From: Lysobacter gummosus
Lineage (GTDB): Bacteria; Pseudomonadota; Gammaproteobacteria; Xanthomonadales; Xanthomonadaceae
Assembly: GCF_001442805.1 (NCBI RefSeq)
Contig: NZ_CP011131.1
Span: forward strand, 620,001-684,000
Reading direction: 5' to 3'
DNA: 64,000 bases
The position numbers and the translations under genes were made by a program. Below, piece after piece: positions 17,563-29,168 of this stretch. Position 1 is the stretch's first letter, and every line of letters begins with the position of its first letter. The notes under the pieces are model-generated. The model did no database searches, had not been told where the DNA came from, and was given only the letters and a program-made list of their open reading frames with translations.

Positions 17563-18491
17563 GCGGATTGCGCGAGCGTTACCTGGGCTGCCTGCTCGGC
17601 CTGGCCTGCGGCGACGCGGTCGGCACCACGGTGGAGTTCCGCAGCCGCGGCAGTTTCGAACCGCTGACCGACATGGTCGGCGGCGGGCCGTTTTCGCTGC
17701 GCGTGGGCGAGTGGACCGACGACACCTCGATGGCGTTGTGCCTGGCGGCGAGCCTGATCCATTGCCGCGGTTTCGACGCGCGCGATCAGATGAATCGCTA
17801 CTGCAACTGGCGCGATCACGGTTACCTGAGCAGCAACGGCGAGTGTTTCGACATCGGCGCGACGGTGAGCGCGGCCTTGGACCGTTATCGCCGGAGCGAC
17901 GATCCCTATGCCGGCGACCCCGGCCCGCGCGCGGCCGGCAACGGCGCGCTGATGCGATTGGCGCCGGTGCCGATGCTGTGGCGACGCGATGCGGAACTGG
18001 CGCGGCATTACGCGGCCGAATCCACCCGCACTACCCACGGCGCCGCGGAAGCCCTGGATTGCTCGCGTTTGTTCGCCAGCCAAGTGCGCGCCGCGCTGAT
18101 GGGCGCGGGCAAGGAAGCGGTGCTTACGCCGGCGATGACGCCGCCGGACAGCGACAAAGTCGCGGCGATTCATGCGCGCGCTTATGCGGGGAAGGTCGAG
18201 AGCGAGATCGTGGGGTCGGGTTACAGCGTCGCCTCGTTGGAAGCGGCGTTGTGGTGTTTCCTGCACACCGATTCGTTCGAGGCGGCGATTCTGCGCGCGG
18301 CCAATCTGGGGGACGACGCCGATACCACCGCGGCGATCTGCGGTCAGGTGGCTGGCGCTTACTACGGCGTCGATGCGATTCCGCGCGGGTGGCTGGACAA
18401 GTTGGTGATGCGCGAGCAGATCGTGACGATGGCGGAGACGTTGCTGGATCTTTCCGAGCATCCGGAAGCGTTTGAAATTCGCCCCCTTTGA
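17559..18491 (+). CDS. ADP-ribosylglycohydrolase-family protein
   Basis: 310 residues starting with ATGA overlap on the cupin. Family motifs are clear: LGLACGDAVGTTVEF at the N-terminus, WTDDTSMALCLA for the first pair of metal-binding Asp residues, and NLGDDADTTAAICGQVAGAY for the C-terminal Asp/Thr metal site. ARH/DraG enzymes remove ADP-ribose from proteins or related substrates using two Mg ions. The last five codons and the stop lie inside the repeat that begins at 18477, so the natural C-terminus may have been replaced by repeat sequence. Confidence 0.92.
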   Translation: MSGLRERYLGCLLGLACGDAVGTTVEFRSRGSFEPLTDMVGGGPFSLRVGEWTDDTSMALCLAASLIHCRGFDARDQMNRYCNWRDHGYLSSNGECFDIGATVSAALDRYRRSDDPYAGDPGPRAAGNGALMRLAPVPMLWRRDAELARHYAAESTRTTHGAAEALDCSRLFASQVRAALMGAGKEAVLTPAMTPPDSDKVAAIHARAYAGKVESEIVGSGYSVASLEAALWCFLHTDSFEAAILRAANLGDDADTTAAICGQVAGAYYGVDAIPRGWLDKLVMREQIVTMAETLLDLSEHPEAFEIRPL

Positions 18492-19038
18492 AAAAGGGGG
18501 CTGGCGCCTGGGGTGATTTGTTTCGAAGTGAGCGCTTAGTGCGCCGGGGGATTTGCTTTTCGCGTGAGGCTTGAAGCTGCGCGGTCAAAAGCGAATCCCC
18601 CCTGCCCCGCTTTTTCAAAGGGGGGAACAGCAAAGGCAGGGTGAGGGCGGTACACACACGAAGTCGCCAATAAATTCGCCCCCTTTGAAAAAGGGGGCTG
18701 GCGCCTGCGTTGATCGGTTTTGAAGTGAGCCCTCAATGCGCCGGGGATTTGCTTCTCGCGTGAGGCTTGAAGCTGCGCGGTCAAAAGCGAATCCCCCCTG
18801 CCCCCCTTTTTCAAAGGGGGGAACAGCAAAGGCGAAGGCAGGGCGAGAGCGGTAACACACGAAGCGGTCGATAAAATTCGCCCCCTTTGAAAAAGGGGGG
18901 CTGGCGCCTGCGTTGATCGATTTCGAGGTGAGCCCTCAATGCGCCGGGGGATTTGCTTCTCGCGTGAGGCTTGGAGCTGCGCGGTCAAAAGCGAATCCCC
19001 TCCCTAGCCCCCTTTTCAAGGGGGGGAACAGCAAAGGT
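18477..19038. repeat. Three tandem copies of a ~200-bp element with CCCCCTTTGAAAAAGGGGG ends
   Basis: Units start at about 18477, 18674 and 18876 (spacing 197 and 202 bases). Each opens with ATTCGCCCCCTTTGAAAAAG and closes with a TTTTTCAAAGGGGGG hairpin, with a conserved middle (GAGGCTTGAAGCTGCGCGGT). The ends alone also occur at 26085, 38751 and 56841. The array begins inside the 3' end of the ADP-ribosylglycohydrolase gene. Confidence 0.88.
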
Positions 19039-19042
19039 CCCA

Positions 19043-19387
19043 TCAAGCCGCAGTCACATCCCGCAACTCCCACCCGCTGCCCGCCAGCAAGCGCAGGCGA
19101 TGCTTGAGCACCGTGCCCGACAACGCCGTCACCGCGACCAGGTCCATGCGCAGGTCCCGCTGCTCGCCCTGCACGGTCGCGTTCGGATCCGTCGCACCCA
19201 GGCTCGCATCGACTTCGTCCGGTTCGGGCTGCTTCGCGCGCCAGCGTTCGAACAGCGCGTCGCCGCGCAAGGCCGCTTGCAATTGCGAGGCGAAGCCCTC
19301 GGCGCTGACCGCGGTGAACGACAGGTCGGCGTCGCTGCCGCGCGCGCGTTCGCCGTCGGGGATGCTGAGGTAATAGCGAGTGGCCAT
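19043..19387 (-). CDS. Hypothetical protein
   Basis: 114 residues from ATG at 19387 (MATRYYLSIPDGERARG). It has no signal peptide or membrane segment. The sequence includes SFTAVSAEGFASQLQAALRG and ends GSGWELRDVTAA. Codon usage is like that of neighbouring genes, supporting expression, but I do not recognise a family. It is preceded on its strand by the amidohydrolase gene ending at 19528, about 140 bases away. Confidence 0.65.
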   Translation of the reverse strand: MATRYYLSIPDGERARGSDADLSFTAVSAEGFASQLQAALRGDALFERWRAKQPEPDEVDASLGATDPNATVQGEQRDLRMDLVAVTALSGTVLKHRLRLLAGSGWELRDVTAA

Positions 19388-19527
19388 CGGATGTCTCGGC
19401 AAAAGAATGGCGTTCAGGGTAATAAGCCCAGCATACGCCGGGCGTGAATGCGGCGTTGCCGGATCGGAATTCTGCCGGCCGAGGTCGCGGTTCGCTCGCT
19501 CAGGCCGGCCATCGTCGAACCCGGCGG

Positions 19528-22500
19528 TCAATCCTCCTCGCCGTCGTGCGCCTGATGCGGTCCATGGCCCTTGGGGCAGTGACACACCGAGGTCGGGCCG
19601 AATTCCACGCCGAAGGTCTGGCCGTCGCGATGACGCTGCCAATAGAACTTCGGCGCCTTCTCGGCGCGGTTGCCCAGTTCGGCCATGTCGGCATCGACGT
19701 CGAACAGACGCCCGTCCACCATCACATAGCGCGTGTCGATGGTCGCGCGGATGTTCTCCAGCGGATTGCTGTTGAGCACGACCAGATCGGCCTTCTTGCC
19801 GGTCTCCAGCGAACCCAGCTGCCTGGACAGGCCCAGATAATCCGCGCCGTCGATGGTCGCCGCGCGCAGCGCTTCGAAATTGCTCATGCCGCCCTGGGTC
19901 AGCATCCAGATTTCCCAGTTCGCCGACAGGCCCTGCAACTGGCCGTGGCCGCCGATCTGGATCTTGACGCCGGCATCGCGCAGCTTTTTCACCGACTTGG
20001 CGACCTGGATATGCCAGTAGTCCCAGTCCGGCGCGGTCTCGCGGCGGATCGAGCGCGCATCCAGGGTCTCGCGCGGGAAGAAGCGGTTGAGCTTCTTGTC
20101 TTCCCAGACGTTGTCGCGCGCATACCACCAGTACTCGCCCGACAGACCGCCGTAGCTGACCACCAGCGTCGGCGTGTTGCGCACGTCGGTCTGCTTCCAC
20201 AACTCGACCACGTCCTTGTACAGCGGCGCGACCGGGATGTTGTGCTCGATGCCGGTGACGCCGTCGAGGATCATTGGCAGGTTGTGGTTGAAGGTCGATC
20301 CGCCTTCCTCCACCACCAGCATGTTCAACTCGCGCGCGGCCTGATTGATCTGCTGGTGCTGTTCGCGCCGCGGCTGGTTGTAGCTCTTGACCGAGAACGC
20401 GCCGTTGGCCTTCATCCGGCGCAGATGGCTGCGCGCGTCGTCGAGCGAGTTGATCACCGCCTTGAAGTCGCCGTCGGCGCCGTACAGGATCGTGCCGGTG
20501 GAGAACACGCGCGGGCCGACCATCTTGCCGGCCTTGAGCAGTTCGGCTTCGGAGAACACGAACTCGGTGGTCGCCGAGGGATCGTGCATGGTGGTGATGC
20601 CGAAGGCCAGGTTGGTGTAGTAGGCCCAATTCTGCTGCGGCACCACGCCCTGGCCGAAGTGCGCGGCGTGCGCGTGCACGTCCACGTAACCGGGCACGAT
20701 GGTCTTGCCGGTGGCGTCGATCACGCGCGCGCCGGCCGGCACGGGCACCGAGGCGCTGGCGCCGACGGCGACGATCTGATCGCCGCGCACGACCACGGTG
20801 CCGTCTTCGATCACGTCCTGGCTCTTCTCCGCATCGCGCATCGTCACCACGCGCGCATGGGTGAAGGCGACCGTGTCCTGCGGCGTGTAGACCGGCACCT
20901 GCAGGCCGACCCGGATGCCCGGTTCGTCGGCCGAGGGCTTGGCCAGCGTCGCCGGCGCGCCGGGCAGGAACGAGAACGCCTGATTGAGCGGGCGCGAGTA
21001 GTAACGATCGCCCACCATCCAGTGCAGCGACTTGGAATCGGCCGCCCAGTGCAGATAGCTGCCGACGTCGGCGCTGACCTGCGCGACCGGCAGCGCCTTG
21101 CTGTCCTTGCTCAGTTCCACCGAACTGCCGGCGGTCATCAGCGGCGCGACGTAAGCGTTGAACAACTCGGTGAACGCCACCCACTTGCCGTCCGGGCTGA
21201 TGCTGACCGAATCGACGTACTTGAGGTTGAAGACTTCGCGCTCGTCCTCGCCGTTGAGGCCGACCGACATCAGCTTCTTCTTCATGCCGCCGCCGCTGAG
21301 GTAGTACACGCGGGTGCCGTCGGCGCTGAACTGCGGTGACTCGCCGCTGGTGGCCACGCGCAGCGGGCGACTACCGTCGGCGTTCATCACGTAGATGCCG
21401 CGATCCATCGACCACAGGCTGCCGGTGAGGCCGCCGCCGCCGGTCTTGGAATAGACGATGCGGCGCCCGTCGGGCGAGAAGCGCGGGCTGTAGTAGAAGC
21501 CTTTCTCCTGCGTCAGCCGCTTGCCGCCGCCGCCGTTGGCGCCGGTGACGTAGATCATGCTGAGCGCTTCGTCGGACCAGGTCGTGTACAGCAGTTTGCT
21601 GCCGTCGGCGCTGAAGCTGGGCTGGTATTCGTAGAGGTTGTCGTTGCCGGTCAGGCGCTCGGGCTTGCCGTCGGGCAGGCGCTTGCGCCACAGCTGGCCG
21701 ACCGCGTGGAAGATCAGGGTCTTGCCGTCGGCGCTGGTGGCGACATCGCGGATCATCTTCGGATCGAAGCGGCCGGCGTCGAGGGTCTGTTCGAAACGCA
21801 GCGGCTGCGCCACGGTCTGTTCGACGTTGGCGGTGAAGGCGATCGGCTCGTGCTTGCCGTCGGCCATCGACACCCGCCACAGCTTGCCCTGGGCCCAGAT
21901 CACCACCGATCTGGAATCCGGCGTCCAGGCGAAATTCGCGTACGGGCCGAAGATCGCCCAGGCTTCCTGCATGTCGTGCGAGAGCCCGTCCCACACCGGC
22001 CGCGCTTCGCCGCTGGCCAGGTCGAGCACGTGCAGCACCGACTTGTCGCGGATGCGCTTGACGAAGGCCAGCGACTTGCCGTCGGGCGAGGGCTGCGGAC
22101 GCACCGCGCCGCCGGCGGTGTCGATCACCGTCGCGGTCTTGCCGCTGGCGCGTTCCAGGCGCTTGATCGCGTAGATGGTGTCGTGGGGGTTCTTGTTGTA
22201 CTGGAAGCTCGGGCCGGCGGTGACGTCTTCGGAGTAATAGACATAGCGGCCGTCGGGCGATACCGCCGGTTCGCCCAGGTCCTGTTGGTCGTTCTTCTGC
22301 TTGGTCAGCTGCAGACCGCCGCCGCCGCCGGCGGCGTGATAGATCCACAGCTCGCCGGCGCCGAGCGAGCGTTCGCCGGTGAAATGCTTGCGCCCGACCA
22401 GGAACTGGCCGTCGGGCGTCCAGGCCGGGTTGTTGAGCAGGCGGAAGTCTTCCTTGGTCACCGCGGTGGGATTGCTGCCGTCGGCCCGCATGCGCCACAG

Positions 22501-22980
22501 GTTGTTGCCGCCGCCGCGGTCGGAGGTGAAGGCGATCTCGCGGCCGTCGGGCGAGAAGCGCGGCTGCACGTCCCAGGCCGGGCCGCTGGTGATGCGGCGC
22601 GCCTGGCCGCCGCCGGTCGGCAGCAGGTAGATGTCGCCGAGCAGGGAGAAGGCGATCTCGCGGCCGTTGGGGGCGACGTCCAGGTCCATCCAGGTGCCTT
22701 CGTCGGTGTCGAAGCGCACCGTCTTGGTCTGGCCGTGCGGCGCGCTGACGTCCCACTTCTTCTCGTCCTTGTCGCCGGGTTTGCTCGCGCCCTTGGCGGT
22801 CTGGACCGAGGCGCGGGCCGGATCGGTGCCGGCCGGCTTGAGAGCGTCCTGCTCGAGTTGCGCGGCCGGCTTGTCGCCGTCTTTCTTTTCCTGCGGCGCG
22901 GGCTGCGGCGGAGTCTGGGCGAGGGCCGGGGCGGCGAGCGCGCTGGCGAGCGCGAGGACGAGCAAGCGGTGACGGGTCAT
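19528..22980 (-). CDS. Secreted amidohydrolase with N-terminal TolB-like propeller
   Basis: 1150 residues from MTRHRLLVLALASALAAPA, a Sec signal peptide ending in ALA|Q. A Gln/Lys/Pro-rich linker follows. Repeated PD40/WD40-like blades (RFSPDGREIAFTSDRGG, SPDGRYVYYSED, FSPDGRRIVYSK) fill about residues 85-640. The amidohydrolase domain has the metal motif DVHAHAAH with His769 and His771, an ITTMHDPS strand and IDTRYVMVDGRL near the end. Propeller-amidohydrolase fusions are periplasmic in many gammaproteobacteria and are suspected peptidase- or dipeptidase-like hydrolases. The substrate is not known. Confidence 0.92.
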   Translation of the reverse strand: MTRHRLLVLALASALAAPALAQTPPQPAPQEKKDGDKPAAQLEQDALKPAGTDPARASVQTAKGASKPGDKDEKKWDVSAPHGQTKTVRFDTDEGTWMDLDVAPNGREIAFSLLGDIYLLPTGGGQARRITSGPAWDVQPRFSPDGREIAFTSDRGGGNNLWRMRADGSNPTAVTKEDFRLLNNPAWTPDGQFLVGRKHFTGERSLGAGELWIYHAAGGGGGLQLTKQKNDQQDLGEPAVSPDGRYVYYSEDVTAGPSFQYNKNPHDTIYAIKRLERASGKTATVIDTAGGAVRPQPSPDGKSLAFVKRIRDKSVLHVLDLASGEARPVWDGLSHDMQEAWAIFGPYANFAWTPDSRSVVIWAQGKLWRVSMADGKHEPIAFTANVEQTVAQPLRFEQTLDAGRFDPKMIRDVATSADGKTLIFHAVGQLWRKRLPDGKPERLTGNDNLYEYQPSFSADGSKLLYTTWSDEALSMIYVTGANGGGGKRLTQEKGFYYSPRFSPDGRRIVYSKTGGGGLTGSLWSMDRGIYVMNADGSRPLRVATSGESPQFSADGTRVYYLSGGGMKKKLMSVGLNGEDEREVFNLKYVDSVSISPDGKWVAFTELFNAYVAPLMTAGSSVELSKDSKALPVAQVSADVGSYLHWAADSKSLHWMVGDRYYSRPLNQAFSFLPGAPATLAKPSADEPGIRVGLQVPVYTPQDTVAFTHARVVTMRDAEKSQDVIEDGTVVVRGDQIVAVGASASVPVPAGARVIDATGKTIVPGYVDVHAHAAHFGQGVVPQQNWAYYTNLAFGITTMHDPSATTEFVFSEAELLKAGKMVGPRVFSTGTILYGADGDFKAVINSLDDARSHLRRMKANGAFSVKSYNQPRREQHQQINQAARELNMLVVEEGGSTFNHNLPMILDGVTGIEHNIPVAPLYKDVVELWKQTDVRNTPTLVVSYGGLSGEYWWYARDNVWEDKKLNRFFPRETLDARSIRRETAPDWDYWHIQVAKSVKKLRDAGVKIQIGGHGQLQGLSANWEIWMLTQGGMSNFEALRAATIDGADYLGLSRQLGSLETGKKADLVVLNSNPLENIRATIDTRYVMVDGRLFDVDADMAELGNRAEKAPKFYWQRHRDGQTFGVEFGPTSVCHCPKGHGPHQAHDGEED

Positions 22981-23169
22981 CGGAGCGGCTACCTGGACGG
23001 ACAAAGTCCGCAGGCTAACCCGGCCGATGGTGCGGGGGCCTGGGCTGGAAGTCGTGTTTGGGGAGAGACTTCAGGGCGATCTTCCCAGGGCGTCAGTCCG
23101 GCGAGGCGAGTTTTGCTTTGCTTCGGCGGAGCCGAATATCCAGAGGCTTCAGCGCGATCTTCCGAGGTA

Positions 23170-23676
23170 GTCATTCCCGCGAAGGCGGGAATCCAGAGTC
23201 TTCAGCGCCATCCCTCCAGACCGTCATTCCCATGAAAGCGGGAATCCAGAGACTTCGACGTCATCCTTCAAGAACGTCATTCCCGCGAAGGCGGGAATCC
23301 AGAGTCTTCAGCGTCATCCCTCCAGAACGTCATTCCCATGAAAGCGGGAATCCAGGGACTTCGACGCCATCCTTCAAGAACGTCATTCCCGCGAAGGCGG
23401 GAATCCAGAGTCTTCAGCGCCATCCCTCCAGACCGTCATTCCCATGAAAGCGGGAATCCAGAGACTTCGACGTCATCCTCCAAGAACGTCATTCCCGCGA
23501 AGGCGGGAATCCAGAGTCTTCAGCGTCATCCTTCAAGAACGTCATGCCCGCGAAGGCGAGAATCCAGAGCCTTCAGCATCATCTTTCCAGAACGTCATTC
23601 CCGCGAAAGCGGGAATCCAGCGACTTCAGGCGTTCTCGCGCGAAAGTCCCTGGATTCCCGCTTTCGCGGGAATGAC
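23170..23676. repeat. Array of nine 53-bp units ending in an inverted copy
   Basis: Units start at 23170, 23223, 23276, 23329, 23382, 23435, 23488, 23541 and 23594, exactly 53 bases apart. Each contains GTCATTCCCGCGAAGGCGGG or a CATGAAAGCGGG variant. Over most of the array the two variants alternate, giving a 106-bp higher-order repeat. An inverted copy (TGGATTCCCGCTTTCGCGGG) closes it at 23651-23676. Single or paired copies of the same core are at 31911, 44042 and 54745. The inter-hairpin sequence is conserved, so it is not a CRISPR array. Confidence 0.92.
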
Positions 23677-23693
23677 GGTAGGTGAGGACGCTG

Positions 23694-23846
<153 letters not shown>

Positions 23847-23848
<2 letters not shown>

Positions 23849-24803
23849 ACCCCTCAAAATCCGCCTTCTCCGCCGCAAAGCCCAGCGCCAGCGCGCCCTT
23901 GCCGATATTGACCATGCCGGTCAGGCTCATCACGCTCTCGAACAGTTCGACGTTGTTGTTGCGACAGGCCACGCGCAAGGTTTCGTAGCCGGGCAGGCTA
24001 TGCAGTTCGGCCAGTTCGCCGCCGTAGCTCAGGCACACGGTCGGGGTCAGCAATCCCTCGTTCCCGTTGCCGGCGGCTTTTCGCGCGGCGAATTCCAGCA
24101 GCTTCCTTACCGCATTCTCGTAACCCTTGACCTTGGCCACCGGCCCGGTCTCGCCGCGGTTGCAATGCAGGATCGGCTTGATGTCCAGCGCCGTGCCCAA
24201 GGTCGCGCTGAGGAAACTCACGCTGCGATCGCCGCGATGGCGAGTGCGCGCGCGCAGGTAGTTGAGATCGCGCGGAATCAAATAACCATGCGTGCGCAAC
24301 GCAATATGTTCGAGCCGGGCGCGGATCTTCGGCGGGCCTTCGCCGGCCTCGCGCAGCCGCACCGCTTCGACCGCGGTGATGCCTTGCGCCGCGAACAGGT
24401 TCAGCGTGTCGATCACCCGCAACGAGAACGGCGTGTTGATGCCGGCCGCGCTGCGCACCGGGCGGTAGTCGTTGAGGATCGCGAAGCTGGCCTGATTGGC
24501 GTTCTCGTAGATCGGACTACGGGTCTTGGTGATCGTCATGCAGAACACGTAGTCGTAATCGATCGACAACTGGCTGACGAACAAGTCGCGTATTTGTTGC
24601 ACGCTGAACGGCATGGTCTCGGCCTCGAAGCCGCGATCGGCCAGATGCGCATGCAGGAACTGCAGCGTGGCTTGTTCGTTACGGTGATCGGCGAGTACGG
24701 CCTGACCGATGCGCACAGTGACCGGCAACAGACGGATGTCGTTTTGTTGCAGGTAGTCCAACGGCAGATCGCAAGCGGAGTCGACGACGATTCCAATGCG
24801 CAT
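23847..24803 (-). CDS. DegV-family protein
   Basis: 318 residues. The N-terminus MRIGIVVDSACDLPLDYL carries the DegV signature, followed by LLPVTVRIG and a C-terminal domain with LGTALDIKPILHCNRGE. DegV proteins (FakB in Firmicutes) bind fatty acids; in gammaproteobacteria the physiological role is less clear. The stop codon abuts a heptanucleotide repeat tract, so slippage there would affect only the transcript tail. Confidence 0.9.
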
Positions 24804-24906
24804 GGGTCCCCCCCGGGTCTTGGCGCGTGGTTATCGAATGTTTCCGCAGCATACCGTTTCGCGATGTGTGTCACGCAAGAATGCGCTTACCCGGCGCCGG
24901 CCTCGT

Positions 24907-25545
24907 TCAGGCCCGGCGTTGCACTCCTACCGGCAGCTGCTTGAGCCGTTGCATTTCAGGATCTTCAAGCCAATCGGGGTGTTGCAGTGCGTCAAGGGCG
25001 AAATCGTGTGCGTCGTTGCCCCAGAACAACTCATTACCAATACTCAACGTAGGCACGCCGAAGACACCGGCCAACAAAGCCGATTCAGTGTTCGCGCGCA
25101 GGGCCGCCTTGGTCTGATCGCTGCCGATTGCGCCGATTTCGACTCCCAGCGCGGCGACGACCGGGTTCAGGGCCTCGATGCTGTCGCCGGCCTGTCCTTG
25201 CGTCCAGATCCAATCGAAGATCGCATCCACCGCCTCGGGCGTGTTGCCGGCGGCCACGCACAGCCGCAGCGCGGCCAGCGGATTGAACGGATGCGCCGGC
25301 GGAAAGCGCAGCTCGACGCCTTCGCGGCGCGCCTGCCACAGCACGTGCCGATAGGTGAATTCGCGCTTGCCGGGAATTTCCGCCGGGCCCTTGTTGCCGT
25401 GCGCGGCCAGGATCGCGCCGAACGCCACCGGCACCAGCGCGATCGAACGCTCGCGCGCGATCGCGCGCAGCTTGCGCCACTGCAGATACGAAAACGGCGA
25501 GATGAAATCGAAGTACCAGCGCAATGCCGGTTGCGGGTCGCTCAT
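24907..25545 (-). CDS. DsbA-like isomerase of the 2-hydroxychromene-2-carboxylate isomerase family
   Basis: 212 residues. AAGGAG sits 8 bases before the ATG at 25545. The thioredoxin-fold start (LRWYFDFISPFSYLQWRKL) and the C-terminal FGVPTLSIGNELFWGNDA match the HCCA isomerase/DsbA-like kappa-GST group, which uses glutathione and has Ser (SPFSY) in place of the DsbA cysteine. The substrate may be an aromatic breakdown product or another glutathione adduct. The gene follows the DUF1761 gene by 11 bases, so they form an operon. Confidence 0.88.
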   Translation of the reverse strand: MSDPQPALRWYFDFISPFSYLQWRKLRAIARERSIALVPVAFGAILAAHGNKGPAEIPGKREFTYRHVLWQARREGVELRFPPAHPFNPLAALRLCVAAGNTPEAVDAIFDWIWTQGQAGDSIEALNPVVAALGVEIGAIGSDQTKAALRANTESALLAGVFGVPTLSIGNELFWGNDAHDFALDALQHPDWLEDPEMQRLKQLPVGVQRRA

Positions 25546-25556
25546 TGCCGGACTCC

Positions 25557-25961
25557 TTATTTCCACGCGCCGATGATCACGCCGTAGAGAATGAACTGGA
25601 TGATGTGATAACCGCTGTCGATCATCCACAGCTTCAGGCTGCGCTGGGCGAAGGCGTAGTTGATGCCGAAGCTCATCGAGACGAAGAACAGCCCGACCAC
25701 GAAGCCCACGCCGAAGCCGTCCGCGGCGCTGGCCTGCGGCGGCATCAGCACGGCGAAGATGGTCGCGGCGAGGAAGGCGCAGACGATGGCGATGGCGAAG
25801 GTCAGGCCCGGATGGCCGGGCTTGGCGTCCGGGTCGATGCCGGCCTCGCGGCACCAGGCCTTCTTGAACAAGGGCCCGTACCACAGGCCGCCGAGCACGA
25901 AGGCCGAGGCGGTGGCGGCGATGATCGCCAGCCAGTTGACGTGTGCGATGGGCAGGGTCAT
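25557..25961 (-). CDS. DUF1761 membrane protein
   Basis: 134 residues from MTLPIAHVNWLAIIAATASA; a longer start at 26003 is unlikely. There are four hydrophobic helices, with LGGLWYGPLFKKAW after the first and SGYHIIQFILYGVIIGAWK at the end, as in the DUF1761 family. The function is unknown. It is the first gene of a two-gene operon with the DsbA-like isomerase. Confidence 0.85.
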   Translation of the reverse strand: MTLPIAHVNWLAIIAATASAFVLGGLWYGPLFKKAWCREAGIDPDAKPGHPGLTFAIAIVCAFLAATIFAVLMPPQASAADGFGVGFVVGLFFVSMSFGINYAFAQRSLKLWMIDSGYHIIQFILYGVIIGAWK

Positions 25962-26084
25962 GACGGCACTCCAAAGCGGTCGGGCGGCGATGGCGGCAAG
26001 CATACGCCGTGGCGCGATGAGGGGAGGTCAAGCGCGGCGAGACAGCGGTAGCCGTAGCCGCAGCTTTTGCCGTTGCCGTTGCTG

Positions 26085-26194
26085 TTCCCCCCTTTGAAAA
26101 AGGGGGGCAGGGGGGATTTAGCTTTTCGCTTTAATGCGATGGAGCCAAATCAAAAGCAAATCCCCCCTGGCCCCCTTTTTCAAAGGGGGGGAAT
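26085..26194. repeat. CCCCCCTTTGAAAAAGGGGGG inverted pair
   Basis: Left arm (26085-26120) and right arm (26153-26194) are inverted copies of the same hairpin-plus-tail unit, each containing its own palindrome. The transcript could fold as one long hairpin. It is the same family as the array at 18477 and the pairs at 38751 and 56841. Confidence 0.85.
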
Positions 26195-26255
26195 CGGTAG
26201 GTGAGTTCAAAGGGGGAAGCAGGCGGGATGCGCTATCGGATTGGATAGCGCCGGA

Positions 26256-27553
26256 TCAACGCCCCGCCGGCGTCGGATACGCGCGCGGCAAGCCGTTGTC
26301 CGGATGCAGGTAACGATCGCGCAACTCGGTCTGACGGCTGCGCATCGAAATCGCGCGGCCGTCCATCCACACCTGCAAGGCCACACTGCTGACATCGAGC
26401 GGATCGCCGCTCCACAGCACCAGATCGGCGCGCTTGCCCGGGGCGATCGAACCTACTTCGCCGGCCACGCCGAAGGTTTCCGCCGGCACCCGGGTCAGCC
26501 CGGCCAGACCGTCGGCCCACGGCAAGCCGGCGGCGACCGCGTTGCCGGCCAGCTGCCGCACCTTGCGCGCGTTGTGCGAGGCGCCGCCTTCGCTGAAACC
26601 GACCGCGACGCCGGCCGCGCGCAGCCGCGCCGCGTTTTCCATGCTGGCGCCGAGCTGATCGAAATCGCTCGGCAGGTTGGACAGCGGATTGACGAACACC
26701 GGCACCTTCGCCGCCGCCAATTGCGGCGCCAGACGCCAGGCCTCGCCGCCGCCGGCGATGGCGATGCGCAGTTGATGCCTGGCCGACCAGCGCAGCAGTT
26801 GACGGATGTCGGCGGCGCGATCCACGCCGAACACGATTCGCCCGCCGCCGCCGAAATACTTCTGCAGCGCGCTGCGTCCGGCCGGCGTCAGCAGCGCGGC
26901 GTGATTGTCCGGGCCGATGCGCCCGCGCAGTTCGTCGATCAGCTGATCCAGGATCATCCACTGCGCCGCGCGCGAACTGCCGCTCAGCCCCAGGCTGTCC
27001 TTGCCCAGGCGCACGAACAGCACGCGCGGGCCGATCGGGTCGGGGCCGCCGTCCAGGCGCTCGATCCCGCCCTGGCCAGCGACGATCGAGCCGCCCGTGG
27101 CGGTGCCGGCGCCGAGCAGGGTCCAGCCGATGCCTTCGATGCGGGTGACCGGAATCACCACCGAATCCGGGTTGTAGGCCAGGGTCACGTCGAACTCCGG
27201 CCGCACCGTCATTTCCTTGGTGTCGGCGCCGAGCGCGAGGGTTTCATCGACCGTGGCCTTCTCGCCGGACACCTCCTCCAGGCCGATTTCGCTGATGCCG
27301 CCGAAAAGCGTCGGCGTGACCGGCCGGCCCTCGGCCTCGATCACCTGCGCGCCGGCCGGCGCGCTCAAGCCGCGGCCGACCGCGCGCACCACGCCGCCGG
27401 AGACCAGCACGTCGGCGTGTTCCAGCGAACCTTGCGCCGTGGCGGTGTGAACGGTGGCGTTGCGGATCAACACGTTCTGCGCGGACGCGGCGAAACTGAC
27501 GCATGCCAGCAGGGCGGCGAACAGCGGCGCATGCCGCAGCACGGACACGCGGC

Positions 27554-27557
<4 letters not shown>
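26256..27557 (-). CDS. Amidohydrolase-family protein lacking the HxH metal motif
   Basis: 433 residues with a Sec signal peptide (SVLRHAPLFAALLACVSFAA, ending ASAQ). The composite-domain start NVLIRNATVHTATAQG and the end GSIAPGKRADLVLWSGDPL are typical amidohydrolase segments. Where active members have PGLIDxHxH, this protein reads VTPTLFGGISEIGLEEVSGE, with no histidines, so the binuclear metal site looks incomplete. Its start overlaps the stop of the 490-residue amidohydrolase. The two may form a pair in which this one is catalytically silent or uses another site; that is inference. Confidence 0.85.
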
Positions 27558-29026
<1,469 letters not shown>

Positions 29027-29168
29027 GATTTCCCCCGGGGAAAGCGGAGCCAGATGTCGAGCGGCGGGTAACCATGGAACCGTAACGGCCGCTTTGTGCG
29101 CTGCCAACCCTGACTATCGTCATGGGCGGTGCCACAATGGCCGTACAACAACAAGAAAAGGCCAAGGC

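Noticed and set aside
23170..23676. Regularly spaced palindromic repeats suggesting CRISPR
   Set aside because: The sequence between hairpins is itself conserved, there are no unique spacers, and no cas genes are nearby.
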